NCBI GenBank assembly: GCA_025360495.1
Contig: JANYCC010000257.1
Span: 1-49,151, forward strand
Source: Verrucomicrobiota bacterium
GTDB lineage: Bacteria; Verrucomicrobiota; Verrucomicrobiia; Limisphaerales; UBA9464
Direction of reading: 5' to 3'
DNA: 49,151 nucleotides
In this document: positions 25,997 to 35,352 of the stretch, piece after piece
Layout: the number at the start of each line of letters is the position of its first letter
How positions within the stretch are numbered: position 1 is the first letter of the stretch
Program-made: the position numbers and the translations under genes
The notes under the pieces: generated by a model
The model's input: only the letters and a program-made list of their open reading frames with translations
Told to the model about the DNA's origin: nothing
Databases searched by the model: none

Positions 25997-28213
25997 ATGA
26001 CCCCATCCAACCCCGGCAGATCCTCCCGTTGGTTCGTGCTGGCGCTGACCATTCTGGCGCCTTTCGCCCATTCCGCGTCCGCCGCCGAATCCGAGCCCAA
26101 TAACAACCGCGCCCAGGCGAACCCCCTGATCATGGATGGTGCCGGCCATGCCCTGAGCGATGGACGGATCAACCCGCGCCCGGATCTGGACGTGTTCTCG
26201 ATCTCAACCCCGGCGTTCCCCGGGCAAACCACCCTGGTCATCACCATGACCCCGACGGCATCCGATCACGGTTTGGATGCCCGGCTCCAGCTTCAGGACG
26301 CCGACGGCAACGTGCTTGTGGATCGCGATGACGGTTTCGATAACAAGGCCGAGTCCATTTCGTTGACGTCGGCCACCGGTGGAACCTCCTATTTCATCGT
26401 TTGCCGCAGTGCCGATCTGTTCGATTCCGGCTCCGGGGATTACACGCTGCAGGTCGACCTGACCCTTCCGGATGATGTGATCCCCGGCGCGGTGAGACTC
26501 GGTCCGGTGGGACAAACGATCACGAGGTCCGGAGACATCGCGTCGCCGATGGACGTGGACCTTTTTTCATTCACCACCGAGGCCGGGCAATGGCTCTCTT
26601 TTGACCTGGATCGGACTTCGGCCGGGTTCGATTCGGAAATCCGGCTCTTTGATTCCGATGGCACACCGTTGGGCACCAACAATGACGCGTCGGGCCCGGG
26701 AGAATCCGGGGGCTTGGATTCCTATCTGGAATATGTTTTCGCCCATGGGGGCACGTATTATCTGGGGGTGTCGGGCCACGCCAACACCAACTATGATGCC
26801 GCCACGGGGACCGGTCAGACACTGGGCAGCATGGGTTCTTATACCCTGGTCGTTTCACCGGGCCTCGCCGGGAGTATCCGACGGCCGGGTGACACCACCG
26901 AGTATCCGGTGGATATCCTGCGTTACGGATCGGCTGCGCAGGCGATCAACCCCGGGCGGCGGACTTGGATCGTCATCCACGGCTGGAACAGTTCGCGGAC
27001 CAATAATAACATATCGCAACTGGCGGCGAGCCTGCTGGAGGATCGGCCGGAGGACCAGGTCCTGACCTTGGATTGGAGTTCCGCGGCCGACACCGGGCTC
27101 CTGCCGTTCGATGCTGAGTCCTCCATTGTCCCGGTGGCGGAATGGGCCGCCGCGGCGTTGGTCGCCCGCGGCTTCAGTGGAAGGGATCTCAATCTCGTGG
27201 GGCACTCGTTTGGGAGCTATGTGGCCGACGAGATCGCCCAACGGATTCCCGGTGGCGTGAATACGATGGTCACCTTGGACCCGGCCGCGGATGTCTTGGG
27301 CGGCTTTGATCCGGTGTCGGGTGATGAGGTGGATTTCGCCCGGGATTCCGTGTTTTCCTGGTCTTTTCATGCCTCCTCCTTTGGCGATGAGTACACGCCG
27401 GTGACGGCCGATGAATCCTTCCTGGTCGAGAGCGGTCACGATTCCCTGAGCGCCCACCGCGATGTAGTGTTTCTCTTCGCCAACCTGCTGTTGAACCCCA
27501 TTGACGCCGTTGGACGATATTTCCTGCTGACCCGACTCCTCGACGCCGATCCCGGCCCCTGGGTGCCTGATCAGTATGTGTCGGATTTCACGGATGACGA
27601 CCCGGTCCGGGGTTATGACGCCATTCTGTTCACGGGATCCGGCGGCACCAACGCCCAATCAATCCGCTTCGTCACCAACGCACCCATCTTGCAAATCACC
27701 AGCCACGCGGACCGGGCCGATGTCCTCACCAATCCGATCGCCTTGGCCGGGGTTGCAACCGACGCCGGACGGGGAGGCAACGGGATGGCGTCCGTGCTGG
27801 TGAACGGGATCCGGGCCGATGGCGACACTGCCCCGGGATCCGGAGTCGCCAACTGGAGCCGGCTGCTTCGGTTGGTTTACGGCGCCAACGTCATCACCGT
27901 CGTGGGCCGGGATGGGGGCGCCCAACACGCCTCTGTCACCAATGTCATCACCCTGAATTATATCGCCCTGCCCGACCTGGCCATGTCTTTCGCCAACGAT
28001 TCCGTGACGGTTTCCTGGCCGGTTTCCTATGCCACGTTCGCATTGGAAAGGAGCGATGACGTCGGTTCTCCCGATGGCTGGAGTCCGGTGCCAGAGGTTC
28101 CCAATGTCACCGGTCAGCGGTTCGCGATTGTTCTGCCGGCTTCGGAGTCGAGGCGTTTCTTCAGGCTCAGAAATGCCCCATCGGAGGGACGAGTTATACG
28201 AGTCCCCGATTGA
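25997..28213 (+). CDS. Secreted lipase-like alpha/beta hydrolase with two PPC domains
   Basis: 738 residues from ATG 25997, with a signal peptide ending in SASA-A near residue 30. Two bacterial pre-peptidase C-terminal (PPC) domains follow (~31-155 and ~165-290), the first opening with ESEPNNNRAQANPL. A hydrolase domain (~320-500) resembles pancreatic-type lipases: WIVIHGWNSS (oxyanion loop) and LVGHSFGSYV with nucleophile Ser404; Asp428 in LDPAAD and His487 in AHRDVV are the likely triad partners. The tail carries the shared C-terminal module (FALERSDDVGSPDGWSPV to RRFFRLR). The last eleven residues and the stop codon come from a palindromic element (28182-28251), so the original C-terminus was probably at about FFRLRNA. 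Confidence 0.85.
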   Translation: MTPSNPGRSSRWFVLALTILAPFAHSASAAESEPNNNRAQANPLIMDGAGHALSDGRINPRPDLDVFSISTPAFPGQTTLVITMTPTASDHGLDARLQLQDADGNVLVDRDDGFDNKAESISLTSATGGTSYFIVCRSADLFDSGSGDYTLQVDLTLPDDVIPGAVRLGPVGQTITRSGDIASPMDVDLFSFTTEAGQWLSFDLDRTSAGFDSEIRLFDSDGTPLGTNNDASGPGESGGLDSYLEYVFAHGGTYYLGVSGHANTNYDAATGTGQTLGSMGSYTLVVSPGLAGSIRRPGDTTEYPVDILRYGSAAQAINPGRRTWIVIHGWNSSRTNNNISQLAASLLEDRPEDQVLTLDWSSAADTGLLPFDAESSIVPVAEWAAAALVARGFSGRDLNLVGHSFGSYVADEIAQRIPGGVNTMVTLDPAADVLGGFDPVSGDEVDFARDSVFSWSFHASSFGDEYTPVTADESFLVESGHDSLSAHRDVVFLFANLLLNPIDAVGRYFLLTRLLDADPGPWVPDQYVSDFTDDDPVRGYDAILFTGSGGTNAQSIRFVTNAPILQITSHADRADVLTNPIALAGVATDAGRGGNGMASVLVNGIRADGDTAPGSGVANWSRLLRLVYGANVITVVGRDGGAQHASVTNVITLNYIALPDLAMSFANDSVTVSWPVSYATFALERSDDVGSPDGWSPVPEVPNVTGQRFAIVLPASESRRFFRLRNAPSEGRVIRVPD

Positions 28214-28251
28214 TCCGGTTCGAAATGGGACTCTCAGAGCTCGTCCCTCCG
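28182..28251. repeat. Palindromic (REP/MITE-like) element at the lipase gene end
   Basis: A 70-bp near-perfect palindrome. The outer 12-bp arms CGGAGGGACGAG (28182-28193) and CTCGTCCCTCCG (28240-28251) are exact complements. After six unpaired bases on each side, GAGTCCC (28200-28206) pairs with GGGACTC (28227-28233). The lipase stop codon (28211-28213) sits in the loop. It lies between convergent genes, so it could also act as a bidirectional terminator, although it has no T-tract. Confidence 0.8.
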
Positions 28252-28261
28252 GAGGGTGCGG

Positions 28262-29053
28262 TCACCAATACCCGAACGCCCCTTGGTCGTCCCACAGATA
28301 GGAGGACCGGTACCGTTTCATCAGCTTGATATCCCGCCACGATGCGGAACCGTCGAGTCGGCCGAGGTTGCCACCCTGCGCACCCACATCGCGAGGGGTC
28401 TGGGTGAGTGCCTCGGGATGGGTGTTGAAATAGGCCTCTGCGCGGACCACCGGGCCGCGTGCACTGTGCGGTGCGAGGATGCGCTCGAAGCTCGAGCAAA
28501 ACAGGTTGAGATCAGCGACCAGCACGGCTTGGGGATCGTCGCTGAGCTTCTGTGGCGAGATCCATACGTTGGTTCCCTGAACCGGCATCCAAGGGGTCTT
28601 TGCCCGGCCCCCGAGATAGTGGTAACCGATGGCGATTCCATAGTCGGAATGGATCCGCCAACCCGCTTTTTGGGCCATCCACGGCGCGAGGTTCGGACAA
28701 TCCAGGGATTTCAATTCACGGGCGTAGCGCAGGATGTTCGTCTGGGTGGCGCTGGATAGAATCGGCGTGTGGGTGTCGTCCGAATTCTTGTTGTCGGTGT
28801 CGGGCCTCGGCAGGAGGTCGGAGTTGTCACCGGCATAAAGGTGGGCCGCCAGGGTGAACTGCCGGATGGTGCTGAAACAGGTGGACCGATGGGCCCTCTC
28901 CTTGGCGCCGGCCAGGGCGGGCAACAGCATCCCGGCGAGGATCGCAATGATGGCGATGACCACCAACAACTCGATGAGGGTGAAGGCACCCCCTGTCGGG
29001 ACCCCGAAGGTATCCGGGGATGGGTCCGTGCGGGAAGGGGGAAACCGTTTCAT
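28262..29053 (-). CDS. Prepilin-type N-terminal domain protein
   Basis: 263 residues from ATG 29053 (MKRFPPSR); the longer frame to 29146 is less likely. After a ~21-residue leader comes [20 protein letters not shown], then [19 protein letters not shown], the standard verrucomicrobial prepilin N-terminus with Glu5. The C-terminal region keeps [13 protein letters not shown], aligning with the DG of the H-X9-DG motif, but the expected His is replaced by Gly. It faces the lipase gene across the palindromic element. Function as in the family: a pseudopilin-like exported protein. Confidence 0.87.
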   Translation of the reverse strand: MKRFPPSRTDPSPDTFGVPTGGAFTLIELLVVIAIIAILAGMLLPALAGAKERAHRSTCFSTIRQFTLAAHLYAGDNSDLLPRPDTDNKNSDDTHTPILSSATQTNILRYARELKSLDCPNLAPWMAQKAGWRIHSDYGIAIGYHYLGGRAKTPWMPVQGTNVWISPQKLSDDPQAVLVADLNLFCSSFERILAPHSARGPVVRAEAYFNTHPEALTQTPRDVGAQGGNLGRLDGSASWRDIKLMKRYRSSYLWDDQGAFGYW

Positions 29054-29155
29054 GGCCTGCACCGGTTTGCTATCTGTCCGCACCCTGCCTCCAATCGGGA
29101 TCGGGTACAAGGATCGGGTGGGCCGGTCCGGTTTCCCCGGGAACATCCATCTTGA

Positions 29156-29602
29156 CCTGTTTCACTTTGCGGCAAGAAAGTCATTGCCAAGGTGTATTAT
29201 GCCATCCTGCGGGAAGCGACCCGGTCGGTGATATTGCGTCGGCTGTGTGATCAGATTCTCCACGATGAGTTGCACCACGTCCGATTTCAGGCGCAGCAAC
29301 TGGCTTCATTGCGTTCCCGGCGGGGGTTGCCGGGGACGGCGCTCACCATGGGCCTCCAGCGGTTCCTCTATGGTGGAACGGTCATTGTCGTGTGGATGTT
29401 CCATCGGCGGGTCATGGACCGCGCCGGGGTGGCTTTCCCGGCTTGGTGGAGATCCTGTTGGAGGGAGTTTGAGGACGCGTTTTCGCCGGAAACGCCGAAG
29501 GTCCCGGACGCCATGCCGGTGGGTCGGTTGGGACCCGCCGACCGGGCGGAACCTGACTCAGCCACCGGCGATTCCCTTCTGGGCTTTCGTGGGGACCCGT
29601 GA
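29156..29602 (+). pseudogene. Truncated ferritin-like protein gene (C-terminal half)
   Basis: The frame opens after a stop at 29153-29155. It reads KKVIAKVYYAILREATRS and then VILRRLCDQILHDELHHVRFQ, the second helix pair of a ferritin-like four-helix bundle with the D-E-x-x-H iron-ligand motif. The first available start is the GTG at 29192, which would cut into that helix. The N-terminal half with the first pair of ligands is absent upstream, where 140 bp lead into the divergent prepilin gene. Homologs of this type are normally around 200 residues or more. I read it as a 5'-truncated remnant, without excluding a short expressed protein. Confidence 0.6.
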
Positions 29603-29667
29603 CACAGCTTGGCGATCATGGATCCCACAATCCGTTGCGTCCGCCCATCGTCCGGAACCGGGTGGCG

Positions 29668-32600
29668 TCAGTGGGGCGTCACGGGCGCCGCCGCCAGTTC
29701 CGGGCCGCGGGCGGGGCGCATGACGCGCGACCTGATCCGCATCAGCACCACATAGAAAACCGGCGTCAGAAACAGTCCGAACACCGTCACGCCGATCATC
29801 CCCGAAAACACCGCCACACCCATCGCCCGCCGCATCTCTGAGCCGGCCCCCGTCGATTCGACCAACGGATAAACGCCGGCGATGAAAGCGATGCTCGTCA
29901 TGAGGATCGGTCGCAGGCGCAACCGGCAGGCTTCCAAGGCGGCTTCGACAATGCCCTGTCCGTCGTCCTGGCGCGCCTTGGCGAATTCCACGATCAGGAT
30001 CGCATTCTTGCACGCGAGCCCGACCAGCACGATAAGCCCGATCTGCGTGAAGATGTTGTTGTCCCCGTGTTCCAGGATCACGCCGGTCATCGCGCTCAGC
30101 AGGCACATGGGCACGATCAGGATGATGGCCAGCGGCAGGGTCAGGCTTTCATACTGCGCCGCCAGCACGAGGAAGACGAGCAGGATGCACAAGGGATAGA
30201 TATAGATCGCGGTGTTGCCCGCGATCCGCTGTTGGAAGGTCAGTTCGGTCCACTCATAGGATAATCCCGGCGGAAGCGATTGCCGCACCAGTCCCTCGAT
30301 CGCCGCCTCCGCCTGTCCCGAGCTGAAGCCCGGACCGGGATTGCCGTTGATCTCGGCCGAGGGATAACCGTTGTAACGCATCACCCGGTCGGGTCCGGCG
30401 GATTCACGAACTGTCATGAGCGTCCCGAGCGGCACCATCTGCCCGGCCGAATTGCGGACTTTCAGGCGGCTCAGATCCCCCGCCTTCTCCCGGTATTTCG
30501 CATCGGCCTGCGCGATCACCTGATAAGTCCGGCCGAACCGGTTGAAATCGTTCACATACAACGAACCCAGGTAGACCTGCATCGTCTCGAAAAGCGGTCC
30601 CAGTGGGATGCCCATCGTCTTGGCCTTTTCACGGTCCACGTCCGCCGTCAATTGGGGCACATTGACCGTGAAACTGGAATAGACCGTCGAGAGCGCGTTG
30701 GTGGCGTAGGCGCGGCCGGAGATCTCTTGCGTGGCGTGGAACAAGGCGTCCAGCCCGGCCCCGCTGCGGTCCTCGACCTGGAGCTTGAACCCCCCGCTGA
30801 CGCCCAGGCCGTTGACCGGCGGGGGCGGCACCACAAAGACCATCGCCTCCTGGATCCGGCTGAACATCCCGTTCAGTTTTCCGGCGATCGCAAACCCGGA
30901 TTGCCCGGGGTCGTGACGTTGCTCAAACGGCTTCAGACAGACGAACACCACGCCCGAGTTCGGACTCGCGCTGAACCCATTGATGCTCAGTCCCGGGAAG
31001 GCCACCGCCGACTCCACGCCCGGCACCGACATCGCCTCGTCCGAGATCCGGTGGATCACCGCGTCGGTCCGGTCCAGCGACGCCGCATCGGGGAGTTGCG
31101 CAATGGCAATGAGGTATTGTTTGTCCTGCACCGGCACAAACCCGGTGGGCACCTGGCGGAAGGTCCAGCCGGTCAGGACCACCAACCCGGCATATAATAT
31201 CAGGGCGACCGCACTGGTGCGGATCACGCGGGACACCCCGACGGCATAGCGTGCGGACGACCATCCGAAGAAACGGTTGAACGGTCGGAAGAACCATCCC
31301 AGCCCGGCGTCCATCACCCGTGCCAAGCCGTCCCGGGGTGCGTCGTGTCCCTGCAGCAACAGCGCGCACAATGCGGGCGAAAGCGTCAGCGAATTGAACG
31401 CCGAGATCACCGTGGAGATCGCGATCGTGATGGCGAATTGTTTATAAAACTGGCCTGTCAGGCCGCTGATGAAGGCCGTCGGGATGAACACCGCGCACAA
31501 CACCAGCGCGGTCGCCACGATCGGGCCCGTCACCTCCCGCATCGCCTGTTCGGTGCCTGGATCGGGGTCAGGCCCAGCCGGATGTTCCGCTCGACGTTCT
31601 CGACCACCACGATCGCGTCATCGACCACGATCCCGATCGCGAGGACCAGTCCGAACAGGGACAGCGCATTGATGGAGAAACCGAGTCCCGCCATCACGGC
31701 AAAGGTGCCGATGAGCGAAACGGGGACGGCGACCAACGGGATGATCGAGGCCCGCCAGGTTTGGAGGAAGATGATCACCACCAGCACCACGAGGAGGATC
31801 GCCTCGAACAGGGTTTTCACCACCGCGCGGATCGAGTTCCGCACAAACACCGTGGGATCATAGACGATCTTATAGTCGAGTCCGTCGGGGAAGTTCTTCT
31901 TCAGTTCCTCCATGGTCGAGCGGACGTTGTCCGAGAGCTCGATCGCATTGCTGCCGGGCTGTTGGAAGATGGGGATCGCGACGGCGGAACGGTTGTTGAG
32001 CTGGGAGCGCAGGGCGAAATCGCTGGCCCCGAGTTCGATCCGGGCCACGTCGCGCAGGAGGGTGGTCTCGCCCCGGGCGCCGGTCTTCACGATGATCTTC
32101 CCAAACTCCTCCTCGCTCACCAGCCGGCCCTTGGCGTCGATCTGGAGTTCAAGTGCGACCGGTCCCGGCAGGGGTTGTTTGCCCACGGCACCCGCCGCCA
32201 CCTGGACGTTTTGCTCGCGGATCGCGGCCACCACGTCGCCCGCCGTCAACCCACGGGCTGCCACGCGATCGGGATCCAACCATACGCGCATCGCATAATC
32301 CCCGGACCCGAACAACTGCACCTGTCCGATCCCCGGAAGCCGGGCCAGCACGTCCTTGACCTGAAGCGATCCATAATTGCGGACATAGACATCGTCATAG
32401 CGCCCGTTCGGCGAGAACAGGTGCACGACCATGGTGAGGTCCGGGGAGGATTTGATCGTGAGGACGCCGAGGCGACGGACCTCCTCCGGGAGTTTGGGAA
32501 GGGCTTGGGCGACGCGGTTCTGGACCTTGACCTGGGCCTGGTCGATGTCGGTGCCCAGCTTGAAGGTGACCGTCAGCATCATCACGCCGTCGCTGGTGGC

Positions 32601-32849
32601 CTGGGACGAGACATAGAGGGAATCCTCGATGCCGTTGATCTGTTGTTCCAGCGGGATGGCGACGGTCTCGGAGATGGTCTTGGGATTGGCACCGGGATAG
32701 ACGGCCCGCACCACGATCTGGGGTGGGGTGACCTCCGGGTATTCGCTGACCGGAAGTCGGAAGAGCGCGATCAACCCCACCAGGAAGATCACGACGCTGA
32801 GCACGCCGGCGAAGATCGGGCGGCGGATGAAGAATTGGCTGAAATTCAT
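29668..32849 (-). pseudogene. RND (HAE1/AcrB-type) efflux pump, split by a single-base frameshift
   Basis: The gene starts at ATG 32849 (MNFSQFFIRRPIFAGVLSVV) and ends at 29668. The first frame runs to 31530 and the second opens upstream of 31542, so the two halves overlap slightly. Together they cover a complete ~1,060-residue AcrB-like pump, including the TM4 Asp pair (IGIVVDDAIVVVEN) and the TM10 Lys (VGLACKNAILIVEF). Translation is regular up to RLGLTPIQA, where adding one base near 31555 would give the expected ATEQAMREVTGPIVATALVL. There is no slippery heptamer. Either the gene is freshly broken or the read has a one-base error. The adaptor gene lies 12 bp upstream. Confidence 0.88.
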
Positions 32850-32861
32850 GCGGGCGTCGGA

Positions 32862-34040
32862 TCAGTGCGTGGCCGCGGCGAGGGGCGGGGGGTTGGTGGC
32901 CCCTTCCCGTTGGGGTGAGACCGGCATGCCCGGACGGACCCGCGGCAATCCGGCGCCATTGACCACCACCAGGTCGGCCGCCGCCAAACCCTCGTTGATC
33001 GCCCGTTTTCCGTCCACGGCGAGCCCGGGTTTCACCGCCCGATATTGGACCGTGTTGGAAGGGCTGAGGGTGAGCAGGAACCGTTGTCCCTGATCGGTGC
33101 CCAAGGCGGACTCGGGGACCAGGAGCACGGGATGGCGCGCCGACACCGGCAGGGATACGTGGGCAAAAAGACCCGGGACCAGATCGCCCTCCGGGTTGGG
33201 GAACACGGTTCGCAAAAGGATGCTTCCGGTGGCCGGATCGATGTGGTTGTCGAACGACTCGACGACCCCTTCGCGGCCAAGGCTGGCGGCACCCGGGATG
33301 GTGAGTGTCACCCGGATCTGTCCGGCCCCGTTGGTGGGCAACCCGGGTTTCCCGCGCAATGACTGCAGGCGGAGCAGGGAGGCTTCGTTGACGTTCGAAT
33401 AACCGTAGATGGGATCGACCGACATGACGGTGGCCAGCAGCGTGGTGAAGCCGTCGACGCCGGAGACGTTGTTGCCCACCGTGACCAGTGCGCGGGAAAC
33501 CTGGCCATTGATGGGCGAACGAACCTGGGTGTATTCGACGTTGAGCCTCGCGGTGGCCACGGCGGCCTCGGTCGCGGCGAGGGCGCCTTCCGCCTCCTGG
33601 AGATGGGTCCGGCGTTGGTCGGCCTCTTCGGAGGAGATTGCCTTCTGGGCAAGCAGGTCGGCGGAACGACGTTCGTCTCGCAGGCTCCATTCCCGGCGGG
33701 TCCGGGCCTGGGCAAGTTCCGCCTCCGCACGTTGCAACACCGCTTGGAACGGGCGCGGATCAATCACCATCAACACATCCCCGTGGTGCACCCGCTGCCC
33801 GGCTTGGAACCGGATCTCGGTCAGGTAGCCGGAGACGCGCGGCCGGAGTTCGACCGAATCCACGGCGTCGAGCCGGGTGCTGAGCTCGTCCTGTTCGACG
33901 AGTTCCCGCTGTTCGGGTGGCGCGACCGTGACCGGGGGCGGCGGCATGGCGGCGCTGGCCGGATCGGCATGATGACAGCCCGGGCTCGATAGGAGCAGGG
34001 CGGCGGCGATCAGCGCGCCGAGGGAAGGGGTGCGTTTCAA
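32862..34040 (-). CDS. RND periplasmic adaptor lipoprotein (AcrA/MexA type)
   Basis: 392 residues; the first available start is TTG at 34040 (MKRTPSL). The signal peptide ends in the lipobox SSPGC, so the protein should be lipid-anchored. The lipoyl half motif is LRPRVSGYLTEIRFQAGQRVHHGD, followed by a coiled-coil hairpin (~95-165), the second half VRSPINGQVSRALVTVGN, the beta-barrel and the membrane-proximal domain (RAVKPGLAVDGKRAINEGL). It pairs with the RND pump 12 bp downstream. If the pump is truly frameshifted, the adaptor has no local partner. Confidence 0.9.
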   Translation of the reverse strand: MKRTPSLGALIAAALLLSSPGCHHADPASAAMPPPPVTVAPPEQRELVEQDELSTRLDAVDSVELRPRVSGYLTEIRFQAGQRVHHGDVLMVIDPRPFQAVLQRAEAELAQARTRREWSLRDERRSADLLAQKAISSEEADQRRTHLQEAEGALAATEAAVATARLNVEYTQVRSPINGQVSRALVTVGNNVSGVDGFTTLLATVMSVDPIYGYSNVNEASLLRLQSLRGKPGLPTNGAGQIRVTLTIPGAASLGREGVVESFDNHIDPATGSILLRTVFPNPEGDLVPGLFAHVSLPVSARHPVLLVPESALGTDQGQRFLLTLSPSNTVQYRAVKPGLAVDGKRAINEGLAAADLVVVNGAGLPRVRPGMPVSPQREGATNPPPLAAATH

Positions 34041-34098
34041 GCGATGAGGGGTCGAGGGTGGCGCGGGTCGACGGAATAAACCAAACGGTGGCCCAGGC

Positions 34099-34416
34099 TC
34101 AGGCGGCGAAAGAGATCACGCTGCGTTCGCGCACCGATTGTTGGTGATGGAGCCAGCGGACAATCGCCGCCGTCTTTTCTTCGGCAAGCTCGGGGAAAAC
34201 CAGGATCGGGAACGGGTTCTGGAAGGCCAACGCCTCCGCCTCGAGAAGGGCGTGGTCCACCCAACGTGCCGAAAGCTCGCGTCCATGACGGGAAAGCAGG
34301 CGCTCCCGAATCTGGGCCCGCAGTCCCGCCATGAGGGCGTTGATCGAAACGTCGGGCGGGGCGTGGACGAGGGCAATTGCCTGCCACGGCGGGTTTCGGT
34401 TCCAAGGGGTTTTCAT
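34099..34416 (-). CDS. Small hypothetical protein in the RND operon
   Basis: 105 residues from ATG 34416 (MKTPWNRNPPWQAIALVH); the frame extends to 34605 but those residues overlap the tetR gene. It is predicted soluble and mostly helical, with no signal peptide and no recognised domain. Notable segments are GLRAQIRERLLSRHGRELSARWVDHAL and PFPILVFPELAEEKTAAIVRWLH. It lies between tetR and the adaptor gene, 58 bp upstream of the latter, and a candidate TetR operator sits 14 bp before its start. It is probably co-transcribed with the pump genes; its role is unknown. Confidence 0.6.
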   Translation of the reverse strand: MKTPWNRNPPWQAIALVHAPPDVSINALMAGLRAQIRERLLSRHGRELSARWVDHALLEAEALAFQNPFPILVFPELAEEKTAAIVRWLHHQQSVRERSVISFAA

Positions 34417-34429
34417 TGGGATGATATTG

Positions 34430-34446
34430 TTGACCGATCGTCTCAA
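34430..34446. promoter_or_regulatory. Candidate TetR operator upstream of the small ORF and pump genes
   Basis: TTGACCGATCGTCTCAA is an imperfect palindrome with a perfect TTGACCGATC left half. It shares GACCGATCG with the palindrome at 35129-35140 upstream of tetR. Its position 14 bp before the 105-residue ORF fits repression of the efflux genes. Confidence 0.5.
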
Positions 34447-34492
34447 GAAATGGCGAAAAAGTGGGGTTGAAGACTCGAAAGTCAAATCACGT

Positions 34493-35095
34493 TCAGGTGT
34501 CGGACGGGATTCCCAAGAGTCGGCGGATGGCCGGGGCAAGCACCCCGAGAAGCTCCGGGTCATTGGCGACCTTGGCCTGCACCTGGAGACCAAGGGACAG
34601 GGCATGGATCATCCGCGCCAATCCCGCGGCGTCCCCCTCGGGAATCAGGGCGACGGCCATGGCATCCCGCAGGGCGCTTTCCAAGTATTGTTGCGACCGC
34701 GAAAACAATTCGGCGACCTTGTCCCGCAGGCGGACGTCCTGGGTGCCCAATTCGGTGCCCACATTCACGAACGGACAACCGCAAACCTGCCCAAAACGCC
34801 GGGCCATCGTCCGCTGGATCCCCAGGATGAACGCGCACCATCGATCCAATCGTTCCAAAGGCGGGACCAGCGGCGAAAACATCGCGTCGAATTCCGGGCG
34901 ACGTCGGTTCCATTGGTCTTCGAACGTCGCCAGGGCCAGGTCGGATTTCGACGGGAAGAAATGGTAAAAACTGCCCTTGTTCACGCCCGCCTGTTCGCAG
35001 ATCTGGTCCACACCGACGGCCCCGTAGCTGTTCGTCCAAATCAGGTCGAAAGCGGCGTCCAACAGGCGTTCTTTCGCGTCACTCGTCCGTCCCAT
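34493..35095 (-). CDS. TetR/AcrR family transcriptional regulator
   Basis: 200 residues from ATG 35095, which has GGAAGGA upstream as a good Shine-Dalgarno. The N-terminal helix-turn-helix is complete: AKERLLDAAFDLIWTNSYGAVGVDQICEQAGVN split by the usual turn, then KGSFYHFFPSKSDLA. The C-terminal domain (~60-190) has CAFILGIQRTMARRFGQVCGCPFVNVGTELG, typical of the TetR_C subgroup found with RND or reductase operons. It most likely represses its own gene and the adaptor/RND genes downstream, through the palindromes at 35129 and 34430. The effector is unknown. Confidence 0.92.
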   Translation of the reverse strand: MGRTSDAKERLLDAAFDLIWTNSYGAVGVDQICEQAGVNKGSFYHFFPSKSDLALATFEDQWNRRRPEFDAMFSPLVPPLERLDRWCAFILGIQRTMARRFGQVCGCPFVNVGTELGTQDVRLRDKVAELFSRSQQYLESALRDAMAVALIPEGDAAGLARMIHALSLGLQVQAKVANDPELLGVLAPAIRRLLGIPSDT

Positions 35096-35128
35096 TTCAA
35101 TCCTTCCGGTCGGAACATCTCCAATGTG

Positions 35129-35140
35129 GACCGATCGGTC
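35129..35140. promoter_or_regulatory. Candidate TetR operator: perfect 12-bp palindrome
   Basis: GACCGATCGGTC is a perfect palindrome 34 bp upstream of the tetR start. The wider site TGGACCGATCGGTCAA (35127-35142) departs from full symmetry at one base. On the minus strand TTGACC overlaps the site and could be the -35 hexamer of the tetR promoter, so binding would block transcription. The site resembles known TetR-family operators. Confidence 0.65.
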
Positions 35141-35218
35141 AAGTATTCGTTTCAATCTCCCTCTCTTCCGGAGGCACGAGGACGAGACACGAGGAGGAGG
35201 ACCGCATGGTTGGCTGAC

Positions 35219-35345
35219 CCCTCTCCCCGGCCCTCTCCCCGCTCGTTCCTCGCGGGGCGAGGGAGACCGGAAAGGCCGGTGTAGCAGCGCATGGGAATGC
35301 GCTTTGGCTGCGCCCCTTCTCCCTCCCTTCCTGAGGGACGACGGA
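35219..35345. repeat. Intergenic inverted-repeat cluster between DUF1080 and tetR genes
   Basis: The 257-bp spacer 35096-35352 holds a GC-rich imperfect inverted repeat CCCTCTCCCCGC with GCGGGGCGAGGG (35231-35262), a hairpin GCGCAT/ATGCGC (35288-35303), and TCCCT/AGGGA (35323-35337). This resembles a degenerate interspersed repeat and may also end transcription of the DUF1080 gene. No coding sequence is credible here. Confidence 0.5.
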
Positions 35346-35352
35346 AGACCGG

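Noticed and set aside
23816-26149. 777-codon minus-strand open frame opposite the beta-propeller gene
   Set aside because: Opposite a gene with clear family motifs, no signal or domain pattern of its own; shadow frame.
28214-28232. GGTTCGAAAT resembling a tRNA T-arm
   Set aside because: No acceptor, D-arm or anticodon arm around it; it is the loop of the palindromic element.
31530-31565. Programmed ribosomal frameshift in the RND gene
   Set aside because: No slippery heptamer or stimulatory stem is visible, and RND pumps are not known to use one.
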